A stretch of 64,000 bases of DNA from Rhodoferax sp. (GTDB taxonomy: Bacteria; Pseudomonadota; Gammaproteobacteria; Burkholderiales; Burkholderiaceae_C). The notes under the pieces are model-generated. The model saw nothing but the letters and a program-made list of their open reading frames with translations, ran no database searches and had not been told where the DNA came from. The stretch is from positions 1 through 64,000 of the forward strand of contig JACKLK010000005.1 in the NCBI GenBank assembly GCA_024236015.1. Reading direction: 5' to 3'. A program made the position numbers and the translations under genes. Shown piece after piece: positions 8,224-16,979 of this stretch; position 1 is the stretch's first letter, and each line of letters begins with the position of its first letter.

Positions 8224-9036
8224 ATGCGAAATATGGCAGAACAAGCAGACAAGATGCCCGCATCGCGTTACGCCGCGCCCGCGCTGGACAAGGGGCTGGA
8301 CATCCTCGAGGTCTTGGCCGACGTGCCGGACGGGCTTTCGCTCAACGGCATCGCGCGTGCATTGGGGCGCACGGCCAGCGAGATATTTCGCATGGTCGTG
8401 ACGCTGCAGCAGCGCGGATACCTGGCCATCGACGACAAGGACCGCTACACGCTGACCCTGAAGATGCTGGAGTTGTCGCATCGCCAGCAACCGCTCAAGT
8501 CCCTGGTCGCCACCGCGATGCCGTTGATGCGGGAACTGGCGGGGCGCGCCTACCAGTCATGCCACCTCGGGGTGCACCACGACGGCCAGATCCTGGTGGT
8601 GGCCCAGGTCGATGCGCCGGGCCCGTTCACGATGGGCGCCAAGGTCGGGGCACTGGGCAAGCTGACGGACTCGGCATCGGGCACCATGCTGCTCGCGTTC
8701 CGCGACGAGGCCGAACGCACCCGCATGATCGCGGCGCAGGTGCGTATCCATGGCGAGCTGGAGGTCGATGCCGCGCAGCTGCTGCGCCAGCTGGAAGAGG
8801 CGCGTGCCAATGCCGCCATCACCTGGCCCAGTCGCCGCATCCGCGGCGCGACCGATGTGTCGCGACCGGTGTTCGGCATCAACCAGGAGGTCATCGCCGC
8901 GCTCACGGTGCCGTACATCGAACGCATGGACCGCAGCCAGAGCCCGACGATCCCGCAGGTCGAGCAACTGGTGGCCGAAATCGCGTCCCGTCTGTCCGAG
9001 CTGATGTGCTACACCGGGCACAACGCCCAGCTCTGA
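8224..9036 (+). CDS. IclR-family transcriptional regulator
   Basis: 270 residues from the ATG at 8224 (MRNMAEQ); a second ATG three codons later is equally possible. The N-terminal winged helix reads YAAPALDKGLDILEVLADVPDG through RGYLAIDDKDRYTL. The effector domain contains CHLGVHHDGQILVVAQ, GAKVGALGKLTDSASGTMLLAF and the closing block SRRIRGATDVSRPVFGINQEVIAALTVPYIE. It is divergent from the ABC/catabolic operon and probably controls it in response to the imported compound or its breakdown product. Confidence 0.93.
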   Translation: MRNMAEQADKMPASRYAAPALDKGLDILEVLADVPDGLSLNGIARALGRTASEIFRMVVTLQQRGYLAIDDKDRYTLTLKMLELSHRQQPLKSLVATAMPLMRELAGRAYQSCHLGVHHDGQILVVAQVDAPGPFTMGAKVGALGKLTDSASGTMLLAFRDEAERTRMIAAQVRIHGELEVDAAQLLRQLEEARANAAITWPSRRIRGATDVSRPVFGINQEVIAALTVPYIERMDRSQSPTIPQVEQLVAEIASRLSELMCYTGHNAQL

Positions 9037-9105
9037 CACGCACATCTTCGCCGCACAGCGCCGCACGCGCCCCGGCATTGCAAGCCGCGAACCACGGTCG
9101 TTATC

Positions 9106-9960
9106 ATGTTCGACATGAACGAATACATTGACCAACTCAATACCCAATTGACCGCGCTGCTGGCGACGTACGGCATGAACGTGCTCGGCGCCATCGTCAC
9201 GCTGGTGGTCGGCTTTGCCGCCGCCGGATGGTTGTCGCGCCTGACGAACCGCGCGATGCGCAAGGCCGACAAGATCGATCCGGTGTTCCAGCCCTTGCCC
9301 GGCAAGGTCGTGCGCATCGCGGTGATCGTGTTCACCGTCATCGCGGTGCTCAACCGCTTCGGCGTGCAGACCACCAGCCTGATCGCGGTGCTCGGCGCCG
9401 CCGGCCTGGCGATCGGCCTGGCACTGCAAGGCACGCTGAGCAACGTCGCGGCCGGTGTGATGATCCTGGTGTTCCGCCCGTTCAAGATCGGCGACGTCGT
9501 CAACCTGGGTGGCGACATCTACATCATCGATTCGCTCGGGTTCTTCATCTGCAAGGCGCACCTGCCCGATGGCCCGACCGCCTTCCTGCCCAACTCCAAG
9601 ATCTGGGGCGAGACCATCCTCAATCTGTCGGTCACCGACAAGGACATCCGTCGCGTCGACGAGCATTACGGCATCGGCTATGGCGACGACATCAACAAGG
9701 CGATCGCCATCCTCAAGCAGATTGCCGCGGACGAGTCGCGCATCCTGAAAGATCCGGCGCCGCTGATCAAGGTCGACTCGCTGGGTGACAGCTCGGTCAA
9801 CATCCTGTTCCGCGTCTGGACGTCCCGCACCGACTGGTGGGATACCAAGCTCGACCTGGTGCAGCGGTGCAAGGAGGCGCTCGAAGGCGGCGGTATCAGC
9901 ATTCCGTTCCCTCAGCGCGACGTGCATCTGATCGGGCAGGCGCAGGCGAAGTCCGAATAA
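9106..9960 (+). CDS. Small-conductance mechanosensitive channel, MscS family
   Basis: 284 residues, the size of minimal MscS. Three membrane helices (about residues 20-45, 62-85 and 90-125), the pore helix rich in Ala/Gly (GAAGLAIGLALQGTLSNVAAGVMIL), then the conserved FRPFKIGDVV entry into the beta domain and the alpha/beta cytoplasmic cage (LPNSKIWGETILNLSVTD). The channel releases solutes on hypo-osmotic shock. It stands alone between the IclR gene and an unrelated operon, and is followed by a hairpin at 9981-9999. Confidence 0.95.
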   Translation: MFDMNEYIDQLNTQLTALLATYGMNVLGAIVTLVVGFAAAGWLSRLTNRAMRKADKIDPVFQPLPGKVVRIAVIVFTVIAVLNRFGVQTTSLIAVLGAAGLAIGLALQGTLSNVAAGVMILVFRPFKIGDVVNLGGDIYIIDSLGFFICKAHLPDGPTAFLPNSKIWGETILNLSVTDKDIRRVDEHYGIGYGDDINKAIAILKQIAADESRILKDPAPLIKVDSLGDSSVNILFRVWTSRTDWWDTKLDLVQRCKEALEGGGISIPFPQRDVHLIGQAQAKSE

Positions 9961-9980
9961 CATTCGCCGAGGCTGGCCAC

Positions 9981-9999
9981 GGCGCACGGGGCGTGCGCC
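9981..9999. terminator. Perfect GC hairpin after mscS-family gene
   Basis: GGCGCACG-ggg-CGTGCGCC is an eight-base perfect stem with a three-base loop, 21 bases after the channel stop codon. It has no clear T-run, so it could be a weak intrinsic terminator or an mRNA 3'-end stabiliser. Confidence 0.5.
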
Positions 10000-10085
10000 G
10001 CCGATGCGGGCGTAGAATGTTTTTGCGCAGTTGGTCGCGGTGATGCTTGGCACCGCCGCCCCGCGCGGATCGCTGGTCAACAAAC

Positions 10086-10925
10086 ATGTCTACCACGCCC
10101 ACCCCTGCGGCAGATGCGATGCCGGCCCCGGCCGGCAACACGCCGGCAGCGGGCTCCGGTGACAGCGACGAAAACAAGAATGCCTGGGAACTGGCCGCCG
10201 ACCTGGTGGGCCTTGTGCCCGTTGTCGGCAAGCCCCTGTCGTTGATCGTGCGCCGCCGCCAGGGACGGTGGCTGCTGGTCACCGCGATGCTGGTGCTGGT
10301 GTTCGTCGTATTGCCGCTGCTGCTGCCGCTGCTCGCCGCGGTCTACATCAACTCCGGTTTGCTTGGCGACGAGGGGCAGCGCTGGTATGCCGAGAAGGTG
10401 GTGTCGGCGTTCCGCGTGCGCGAGGCGGCCGACCAGATCTCGAAACGCGCGAACCAGCGGCTGGACTATTTCCAGGTGATCGAGTTCGTCGGCAACGCCA
10501 AGGAGACGCGGCAATACAGCCTGAGCATGGAGCCGTACCAGAAGGCGCGGTTCGTCGTCGAACGCGCGACCGCGCTGTCGACCGACAACAACTGCGCGGT
10601 ACCGCTGCGGCTGATCCGCAAGAACGCGGAGCTGATGACCTTGTCGTTGTTCGACCGCAAGCTGATGCCGGTGCGCAATTCGCCGACGGCGGCCAGCTAC
10701 CAGTTGTCGGCCAAGGACTGGGACGACGTCAAGTCGAAGATGGATGGCAGCAACCGGGTCCGCATTGCGCTCGAGCCGGTCGATGAACTGCTGGACCAGC
10801 CCTGCAACGGTGTGCAGGTCGACCTGCGTGTCAGCATCGAGGTGTTCAAGGACACGCTTGCCTCGGCCGCGCCGACGGTCGTGCTGGCATTGCGGTCGGC
10901 GTCCGCAGGCATCGGGACACATTGA
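10086..10925 (+). CDS. Membrane-anchored protein of unknown function
   Basis: 279 residues from the ATG giving MSTTPTPAADAM. A low-complexity Pro/Ala N-terminus (about 1-35) is followed by a positive patch (IVRRRQGR), then one strong hydrophobic segment (LLVTAMLVLVFVVLPLLLPL, about 72-100). The remaining soluble domain has no motif I recognise. By the positive-inside rule the C-terminal domain should be periplasmic. It ends one base before the next gene's start and probably forms an operon with it. Confidence 0.65.
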   Translation: MSTTPTPAADAMPAPAGNTPAAGSGDSDENKNAWELAADLVGLVPVVGKPLSLIVRRRQGRWLLVTAMLVLVFVVLPLLLPLLAAVYINSGLLGDEGQRWYAEKVVSAFRVREAADQISKRANQRLDYFQVIEFVGNAKETRQYSLSMEPYQKARFVVERATALSTDNNCAVPLRLIRKNAELMTLSLFDRKLMPVRNSPTAASYQLSAKDWDDVKSKMDGSNRVRIALEPVDELLDQPCNGVQVDLRVSIEVFKDTLASAAPTVVLALRSASAGIGTH

Positions 10926-10926
10926 C

Positions 10927-11931
10927 ATGGACATGCCGATGCCGATGCCACGTTTCCGGCCCGCTTGCCGGTACGGTCGTGGTGCGGCGGTGGCGCTGGC
11001 CCGCGCGCTGCGGGCCGCGGGCCTGCTGGTCGTCAGCGCACTGGCTCCCGCCGTGGTGGCGGCCGGGCCGATCGACCTGCAGGACGATGCCGCCTTCAAG
11101 ACCCGCGACGGAACGACGGTCCGTGCGACGGTGTTCCGCTTCCAGGCGTCCGCGGTCCGGATGCAGGTGCTCCCGACGCTGGGTCTGCTGCCCCAGGGCA
11201 CCTACCAGCGCGCCGGCCTGTCGATCGAGGATGCGGTCAAGGTCAAGGCGCTGGCCCGCTTGTCCGACGGCGACATGCTGATCGCCAACGGCGGGTTTTC
11301 CGGTGCCAAGGTCGATCGCCCGATCGGCCTGGTGATGTCGGGCGGCAACGCCATCTCCTTGCCCGATTACTCGGTGCAACGGGGTGACCCGGCCAGTGCC
11401 TGCCCGGCGCTGCGCGTGGACCGGCCGCGCCGCTCGGGCGTGTTGTGTGTCGACCCGCAGGGGCAGATCCTGGTGCAGCACCTGGACACCGTCGAGTTCG
11501 AGTCGTGCGTGGATGCGGTGCAGGCCGGCCCGCTGCTGGTCGAGGCGCCCGGTCGCAATGGCATCTGCGAGCAGCAGACCGGGGACCGCGCCTTTCTGCG
11601 CACGGCCTTGTGCACCCGCAAGACCGGTGCCGCCGCCGTGGTCGTGACGCTGGATCCGGTGTCGCTGTTCGACCTGGCGCAATGGCTCGCCGCTCCGGCG
11701 GCACAGGGCGGCCTGGCCTGCGATGCCGCCCTCAACCTGTCCGGACACACCTCGTCCGGCGCCTTGTTGCGCAAGGGCGATGCGAAGGCACCCTGGCGCA
11801 AGTTCGGTGACGGCAGTTTCCCCTTGCCCAACCTGATCGTCATCACCGAGCGGGCTGCGCGCACCGGCGTCCGGCCGGCGGCCCCGGCGCGTGTGCTGGT
11901 GCCCCAGCAGACGCGGCGGCTCGCGCCGTAG
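10927..11931 (+). CDS. Exported phosphodiester-glycosidase (NAGPA/DUF2233)-like protein
   Basis: 334 residues, starting ATG GAC ATG immediately after the upstream stop. A basic N-terminus and hydrophobic stretch (LRAAGLLVVSALAPAVVAAG) form a signal peptide. The mature part carries the hallmarks of phosphodiester glycosidases: ANGGFSGAK (family NGGF), DAVQAGPLLVEAPG (AGPxL) and a downstream RTALC motif. The family cleaves sugar phosphodiester bonds (uncovering enzyme, cell-wall glycans). Six or more cysteines suggest a disulfide-bonded periplasmic protein. The family call is by motif, the substrate unknown. Confidence 0.75.
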   Translation: MDMPMPMPRFRPACRYGRGAAVALARALRAAGLLVVSALAPAVVAAGPIDLQDDAAFKTRDGTTVRATVFRFQASAVRMQVLPTLGLLPQGTYQRAGLSIEDAVKVKALARLSDGDMLIANGGFSGAKVDRPIGLVMSGGNAISLPDYSVQRGDPASACPALRVDRPRRSGVLCVDPQGQILVQHLDTVEFESCVDAVQAGPLLVEAPGRNGICEQQTGDRAFLRTALCTRKTGAAAVVVTLDPVSLFDLAQWLAAPAAQGGLACDAALNLSGHTSSGALLRKGDAKAPWRKFGDGSFPLPNLIVITERAARTGVRPAAPARVLVPQQTRRLAP

Positions 11932-11955
11932 ACCGGTCCGCCCCGGCGGCCGGCC

Positions 11956-13464
11956 TCAGGCCAGGTTGAACCAGGCCGACTTGCCCTGCATGTAGGAGCG
12001 CAGGCTGTCGATGTGCTTGTCGCGCGAATGGCCCGACTGCTTGTAGCCGCCGAACGGCTGCGTCATGTCGCCGTCGCCGAAGCAGTTGACCCAGACCACC
12101 CCCGCCTCGAGCGCACCGACGCAGCGGTGTGCGCGTTTCAGGTCGGCCGTCCAGACCGCGGCGGCCAGGCCGTAGACCGAGTCGTTGGCCAGCGCGATCG
12201 CCTCGTCCTCGGTGTCGAAGGCTGTCACCGACGCCACCGGGCCGAACACCTCCAGGCGGTTGATGTCCATGGTGTTGTCGGTGCCGGTGAACAGGGTCGG
12301 CGCGACGAAGGCGCCGGTGCCGGGGAGCGAGGTGTCGGCACCGCCCAGGGCCAGCCGTGCACCCTGCTCGCGGGCGCGCGCCATGTGGGCCAGCACGTTG
12401 CCACGGTGCGCGGCACTGACGACCGGCCCGAGCGTGGTGGCCGGATCCAGCGGGTCGCCCGGCGTGTACAGCTGCGCGCTGCGTGCGACGAACCGTGCGA
12501 CGAAGGCATCGTGGATGCCGCGCTGCACCAGCAGGCGCGAGCCGGCATTGCAGACCTGCCCGGCGTTGTCGTAGATGCCGCCGATGGCGCGGTCCACCGC
12601 GGTGTCGAGGTCGTACAGGTCGTCGAAGAAGATATGCGGGCTCTTGCCGCCGGTCTCCAGCGCGACGCGTTTCATGTTCGACTGGCCGGCGTAACCCAGC
12701 AGCAGCTTGCCGACCGCCGTCGAACCGGTGAACGTGAGCTTGGCCACATCGGCATGCAGCGCGAGCGCCTTGCCCGCCTCGGGACCCAGGCCGTTCACGA
12801 CATTGAACACGCCGGCCGGGCCACCGGACTCGGCGAACAGCTGCGCGATGCGGATGCAGCTCAGCGGCGCCTGCTCCGAAGGCTTGAGCACGACGCAGTT
12901 GCCGGCCGCCAGTGCCGGCGCGACCTTCCAGATCGCCATCAGCATCGGATAGTTCCACGGCGAGATCGCACCGACGACGCCCAGCGGTTCGTGCACGATC
13001 ATGTGCAGCGAACCCGGCGCGGTGTGCGTGACGGCGCCGTCGATCTTGTCGATGCATTCGGCGAAATAACGGATCGTGCGCAGCACCTCGGGCAGGTCGA
13101 TGTCGAGTACGTCGCTGATCGGCTTGCCCATGTCCAGCGTTTCGAGCAGGGCGAGTTCGTCGGCGTGCCGCTCCAGCGTGTCGGCGAATCGCAGCAACAC
13201 GTCCATGCGCTGGCGGGGTGTAAGGCCGCGCCAGCGCCGGTCGTTCCATGCCACCAGCGCGCTGGACACGGCCAGGTCGATGTCGGCCGCGTCGCCACGG
13301 GCCACCTGCGCCAGCACGGCACCGGTGGCCGGATTGATGCAGTCGAACGTGGCGCCCGAACGCGACGCCAGCAGCTGCCCGCCGATGAAATGCCGGCCTT
13401 CCGGCTTCACGGCCGCGGCGCGGGCCTGCCAGTCGGCGTGGGTCAGGGGGGTCGTGTCCGCCAT
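11956..13464 (-). CDS. Aldehyde dehydrogenase family protein (PuuC-like)
   Basis: 502 residues. NAD(P)-aldehyde dehydrogenase motifs: ISPWNYPM, KPSEQAPL, FTGSTAVGK, the general-base glutamate in LETGGKSPH, and the catalytic cysteine in NAGQVCNAGSR. The ending MTQPFGGYKQSGHSRDKHID resembles gamma-glutamyl-gamma-aminobutyraldehyde dehydrogenase (PuuC) and related amino-aldehyde oxidising enzymes. It lies directly after the beta-hydroxyacid dehydrogenase gene (gap 4 bases), in an operon divergent from a LysR gene. The two enzymes may oxidise a hydroxy acid and an aldehyde in the same small pathway. Confidence 0.9.
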   Translation of the reverse strand: MADTTPLTHADWQARAAAVKPEGRHFIGGQLLASRSGATFDCINPATGAVLAQVARGDAADIDLAVSSALVAWNDRRWRGLTPRQRMDVLLRFADTLERHADELALLETLDMGKPISDVLDIDLPEVLRTIRYFAECIDKIDGAVTHTAPGSLHMIVHEPLGVVGAISPWNYPMLMAIWKVAPALAAGNCVVLKPSEQAPLSCIRIAQLFAESGGPAGVFNVVNGLGPEAGKALALHADVAKLTFTGSTAVGKLLLGYAGQSNMKRVALETGGKSPHIFFDDLYDLDTAVDRAIGGIYDNAGQVCNAGSRLLVQRGIHDAFVARFVARSAQLYTPGDPLDPATTLGPVVSAAHRGNVLAHMARAREQGARLALGGADTSLPGTGAFVAPTLFTGTDNTMDINRLEVFGPVASVTAFDTEDEAIALANDSVYGLAAAVWTADLKRAHRCVGALEAGVVWVNCFGDGDMTQPFGGYKQSGHSRDKHIDSLRSYMQGKSAWFNLA

Positions 13465-13468
13465 CGGA

Positions 13469-14404
13469 TTATTCGGCCACCAGCTCGGTCGGGTAGCCCG
13501 GTGCGCGCAGCTCCAGGCCGCAGGCCTGCTCGATCATGCGCACCACCTCGGGCGACTGCGCCTCGGAGCCGAACAGGCCCCGCGCGCGGCGGAAGATCTG
13601 CTGCGTATGGCTGCCCAGCTCCAGCGGCACGCCGAGTTGCTCGGCGATGCCGTTGACCAGGCCCAGGTCCTTGCAGGCCAGGTCCATCGTGAACTTGACG
13701 TTGTAGCTGCCCGAGAGCACCAGCTTGGACTCGGTCTCGTGCACGAAGCTGTTGCCCGAGCTGGCGCGGATCGCGCGCCAGGTCGCGTCCGGGTCGACGC
13801 CGTATTTGGCCGGCAGCATCATCGCCTCGCCGGCGGCCACCAGGTGGATGAAGGCCAGCATGTTGGTCACGACCTTCACCACCGAGGCATTGCCGAGTTT
13901 GCCCATGTAGATGATCTCGCCGCCCATGGCCTGCAGGATCGGCCGCACGGTGTCGAACACCGTCTGCTCGCCGCCGACCAGCACCGTGATCTGGCCCGAA
14001 TGCGCCAGGTGCACGCCGCCGGTGACCGGGCACTCGAGCACCGCAATGCCCTTGGCCTTGGCGACGTCCTGCAGCCGCTGCAGGTCGTTCAGGTCGGTCG
14101 TGCTCATCTCGATCCAGGTGCCGCCCGCGGCCAGGTGCTCGAACACGCCGCCGGGGCCTTCGACGACCTTGCGCGACGCGGCCACCGACGGCAGCGCGGT
14201 GATGACGACGTTGGCACCCTTGCAGGCGCCGGCGATGTCGTCGGACCAGGCGGCGCCGGCATCGAGCAGGCGTTGGGCGTTGGCCTTGTTCAGGTCGGTG
14301 ACGGTGACCCGGAAGCCCTTGCTGACCAGGCTGTTGCACAGCGGCTCGCCCAGGTTGCCCAGGCCGATGAAGCCGATGGTGAAGTCGGAGGGTTGCTTGT
14401 TCAT
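13469..14404 (-). CDS. NAD(P)-dependent beta-hydroxyacid dehydrogenase (3-hydroxyisobutyrate dehydrogenase family)
   Basis: 311 residues. N-terminal Rossmann fold with GFIGLGNLGEPLCNSL. The family substrate motif GGVHLAHSGQITVLVGG occupies about 122-138, and the catalytic lysine lies in LGNASVVKVVTNML. Enzymes of this family oxidise 3-hydroxyisobutyrate, tartronate semialdehyde, glyoxylate or 4-hydroxybutyrate semialdehydes. The substrate cannot be read from the sequence. It is the first gene of a leftward pair with the aldehyde dehydrogenase, and its promoter region carries the LysR box at 14501-14515. Confidence 0.9.
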   Translation of the reverse strand: MNKQPSDFTIGFIGLGNLGEPLCNSLVSKGFRVTVTDLNKANAQRLLDAGAAWSDDIAGACKGANVVITALPSVAASRKVVEGPGGVFEHLAAGGTWIEMSTTDLNDLQRLQDVAKAKGIAVLECPVTGGVHLAHSGQITVLVGGEQTVFDTVRPILQAMGGEIIYMGKLGNASVVKVVTNMLAFIHLVAAGEAMMLPAKYGVDPDATWRAIRASSGNSFVHETESKLVLSGSYNVKFTMDLACKDLGLVNGIAEQLGVPLELGSHTQQIFRRARGLFGSEAQSPEVVRMIEQACGLELRAPGYPTELVAE

Positions 14405-14500
14405 GGGAGTGATGGGCGTCGCCAGAAAGTGGATTGGACAAGGCCCCGCAGTGTGCCGGAATCATCGTGCGCAGACAAACGGACAAAGCCGCGGTGTAGG

Positions 14501-14527
14501 ATTAGCCGAGCTAATGCTTGACTAATG
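14501..14527. promoter_or_regulatory. LysR box plus half-site in divergent promoter
   Basis: ATTAGC-cga-GCTAAT (14501-14515) is a perfect inverted repeat that satisfies the LysR T-N11-A rule. A second copy of its half-site, CTAATG, begins exactly 11 bases after the first (14511 and 14522), about one DNA turn, as in recognition and activation subsites. It lies between the LysR gene and the divergent dehydrogenase pair, just upstream of the LysR start. Confidence 0.65.
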
Positions 14528-14535
14528 ATGGACCC

Positions 14536-15414
14536 ATGGCACGACTCCCCCCGTTGAACTGGTTGCGCGCTTTCGAGGCGTCGGCGCGGGCGCTGAGTTT
14601 CACCGAGGCGGCGCAGGAACTGCACATGACCCAGTCGGCGGTCAGCCAGCAGATCAAGAGCCTGGAGAGTGCGCTCGGGCGCCAGCTGTTCCACCGGCGT
14701 GCGCGCGGTCTGGAGCTGACCGACATCGGCCGCGGCTACCTGCCCACGGTGCAGGCCGCATTCAACACCCTGGAGGAAGGCACGGCGGTGCTGACCGGCC
14801 GCAACGAGCCCGACGTGCTGGAACTGCACTCCAACATCTCGTTCGCGACCTTCTGGCTCACGCCGCGCCTGCACCTGTTCCTGGCCGAATTCCCGTGGGT
14901 GCAGCTGGACGTGGCCACGTCGATCTGGCCGGCGGAGAAACCCCGCAACCTGGCCGCGGTCGAGATCGTGCTGGGCCTGGGCAAATGGGAGGGGCGCGCC
15001 GGCCAGCGCCTGACCCGCGACACCATCTTCCCGGTCTGCACGCCGGAGCTGGCCCGGGGCATCCGCGACCTGGACGAGTTGCTGCGCCACCGGCTGTTCG
15101 AGTTGCCGGGCACTTTGCAGACCTGGGACAACTGGCTGGCCGGCGCCATCGGCCACCGCAAGTTCGAACGGCCGCGCACCCACCTGGTCAGTACCTGGGC
15201 GCTGAGCATGCAGTGGGCCTTGCAGGGCCTGGGCGTGGCACTGGCCCACGACACCGTGGCCAACGACCTGATCGCGCAAGGTCGCCTGGTGCGCCTGCTG
15301 GACCACGCGCTGCCGATGAAGGAAGCGTATTACCTGATCTCGCCCGAAGGCAGCCTGATCAACCCGGCGGCCAAGGCGTTCAAGGGTTGGTTGATGCAGC
15401 AGCTCAAGTCCTGA
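14536..15414 (+). CDS. LysR-family transcriptional regulator (GcvA-like)
   Basis: 292 residues from the ATG giving MARLPPLNWLRAFEASAR; an upstream TTG is possible but would overlap the operator. The winged helix reads ALSFTEAAQELHMTQSAVSQQIKSLE, and the effector domain contains LHSNISFATFWLTPRL and QWALQGLGVALAHDTVANDLI. The latter is typical of the GcvA subgroup of LysR proteins. It is divergent from the dehydrogenase pair at 11956-14404 and likely regulates that pair and itself through the palindrome immediately upstream. Confidence 0.93.
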   Translation: MARLPPLNWLRAFEASARALSFTEAAQELHMTQSAVSQQIKSLESALGRQLFHRRARGLELTDIGRGYLPTVQAAFNTLEEGTAVLTGRNEPDVLELHSNISFATFWLTPRLHLFLAEFPWVQLDVATSIWPAEKPRNLAAVEIVLGLGKWEGRAGQRLTRDTIFPVCTPELARGIRDLDELLRHRLFELPGTLQTWDNWLAGAIGHRKFERPRTHLVSTWALSMQWALQGLGVALAHDTVANDLIAQGRLVRLLDHALPMKEAYYLISPEGSLINPAAKAFKGWLMQQLKS

Positions 15415-15431
15415 GCCCGGGCCGGCCGGGC
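15415..15431. terminator. GC hairpin between convergent genes
   Basis: GCCCGG-gccgg-CCGGGC, a six-base stem in the 18-base gap between the convergent LysR and SDR genes. It is symmetrical and could stop transcription from both sides, although there is no T-run. Confidence 0.4.
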
Positions 15432-15432
15432 G

Positions 15433-16140
15433 TCACACCGAGCGCGTGATGCCGCCGTCGACCCGCAGGTTCTGGCCGGTGATGTAGCCCGCGCCCTCGG
15501 AGGCCAGGAAGGCGATCACCGCGGCGACCTCTTCGGTCTTGCCGTAGCGTTGCATCGGAATCCGTTCGCGGAATGCGGGCTTTTCCGGCAGGCTGTCGAT
15601 GAAGCCGGGCAACACATTGTTCATGCGGATGTTCTCGGCCGCGTACCGGTCGGCGAAGAGTTTGGTGTAGGCCGCCAGCCCGGCGCGGAACACGCCCGAG
15701 GTCGGGAACACCGGGTCGGGCTCGAAGGCGGCGAAGGTCGAGATGTTGATGATCACGCCGCTCTGTTGCTGCTGCATCACCGGCACCACGAGCCGGGTCG
15801 GGCGCACGACGTTGAGGAAATACACGTCCATGCCGCGGTGCCAGTCCTCGTCGGTCAGTTCGAGGATGGGTGCGCGCGGGCCGTGGCCGGCGCTGTTGAC
15901 CAGCACGTCGATGCGGCCCCAGCGGGCGACGGTCTGGTCGACCAGGCGCTTCAGGTCGTCGTTCGACTGGTTCGAGCCGGTCACGCCCAGGCCGCCGAGT
16001 TCTTCGGCCAGCGCCTCACCCTTGCCCGACGACGACAGGATGGCGACCTTGAAACCATCGGCCGCCAGCTTGCGCGCCGCGCCCGCACCCATGCCGCTGC
16101 CGCCGGCGGTGATGATGGCAACCTTGTCGTGTCGAGTCAT
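15433..16140 (-). CDS. SDR-family protein lacking the canonical YxxxK active site
   Basis: 235 residues with a GGGAGA ribosome site before the ATG. Rossmann cofactor motif ITAGGSGMGAGAARKLA, the NSAGHGP equivalent of NAG, and INISTF holding the catalytic serine position. The C-terminal GAGYITGQNLRVDGG is the usual FabG-like ending. Where SDRs have YxxxK the sequence reads SGVFRAGLAAYTK, so Tyr becomes Phe and Lys becomes Leu. The fold is kept, but standard proton-relay chemistry is not expected. The neighbours give no pathway. Confidence 0.85.
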   Translation of the reverse strand: MTRHDKVAIITAGGSGMGAGAARKLAADGFKVAILSSSGKGEALAEELGGLGVTGSNQSNDDLKRLVDQTVARWGRIDVLVNSAGHGPRAPILELTDEDWHRGMDVYFLNVVRPTRLVVPVMQQQQSGVIINISTFAAFEPDPVFPTSGVFRAGLAAYTKLFADRYAAENIRMNNVLPGFIDSLPEKPAFRERIPMQRYGKTEEVAAVIAFLASEGAGYITGQNLRVDGGITRSV

Positions 16141-16379
16141 GGTGTCTCCCGTGCGTGTGGTGGAACCAGCCGTCGCCGCCTCTCGGGCCGCGGCGGTATG
16201 GTGACCATTATCCCGGCCTGCCCGTCGGCGCCGGCGAGCGTGCCGGCACGCGTTACGCCTGCAGCGCTGACGGCGTGGACGCACGGGCACGACCGGAATC
16301 AAAGACAATCGACACGGTCGGACCGCGCCCGCACACGGGGCAGCAGGGTCCGCTGTCCGTTCGCTCGAAAGGTTGCCCG

Positions 16380-16979
16380 TTGTCAACGCCGTCTCTTCCG
16401 CCCGCTGCCCCCCGCAAACATCTGCACACCCGCCAGGTCCGCTTCGAGGGTTACCACCGCGAGGACGGCCTGTGGGACATCGAGGCCACGCTGACCGACA
16501 CCAAGGCCTACACCTGGCGCTCCGCCGACAAGGGCGACCTGCCGCCCGGAACCCCGATCCACGACATGGTGATCCGCCTGACACTGGACGATAGCCTGAC
16601 CATCAAGGCGATCGCCACCGGCATGCCGTCCACACCGCACGGCGAATGCACCCAGGCCGCCGACCCGATGCAGGCCATGGTCGGCCATACCATCGGCCCG
16701 GGTTGGCGCGTCACGATCGAGAAGAACCTGGGCGGCGTCAAGGGCTGCACCCATCTGCGCGAGCTGTTGTTCAACATGGCCACGGCGGCCTACCAGACCA
16801 TTCCCGGCTACCGGGCGCAGTTGCGCCGCGAGGCCGGCTTGCCGGATCAGGGCAACGACCAGCCACCGTTCTACCTGGGCAAGTGCCTGGGCTGGGATTT
16901 CGACGGCCCGGCCGTGCAACGCCACTACCCGCAGTTCGCGGGCTGGCAGCCGCTGCGGCGGATGGCGCGCGACGCGTAG
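16380..16979 (+). CDS. DUF2889 domain protein
   Basis: 199 residues from a TTG preceded by GAAAGG at good spacing; no ATG fits before the conserved part. The DUF2889 pattern is present: RKHLHTRQVRFEGYHREDGLWDIEATLTDTK, HDMVIRLTLDD, then GWRVTIEKNLGGVKGCTHLRELL and a C-terminal KCLGWDFDGPAVQRHYPQF. The function of the family is unknown. Conserved Asp, His and Cys positions (KGCTHLREL) hint at a metal or enzyme site. It is monocistronic, convergent with nothing, and followed by a 526-base non-coding stretch. Confidence 0.8.
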   Translation: MSTPSLPPAAPRKHLHTRQVRFEGYHREDGLWDIEATLTDTKAYTWRSADKGDLPPGTPIHDMVIRLTLDDSLTIKAIATGMPSTPHGECTQAADPMQAMVGHTIGPGWRVTIEKNLGGVKGCTHLRELLFNMATAAYQTIPGYRAQLRREAGLPDQGNDQPPFYLGKCLGWDFDGPAVQRHYPQFAGWQPLRRMARDA

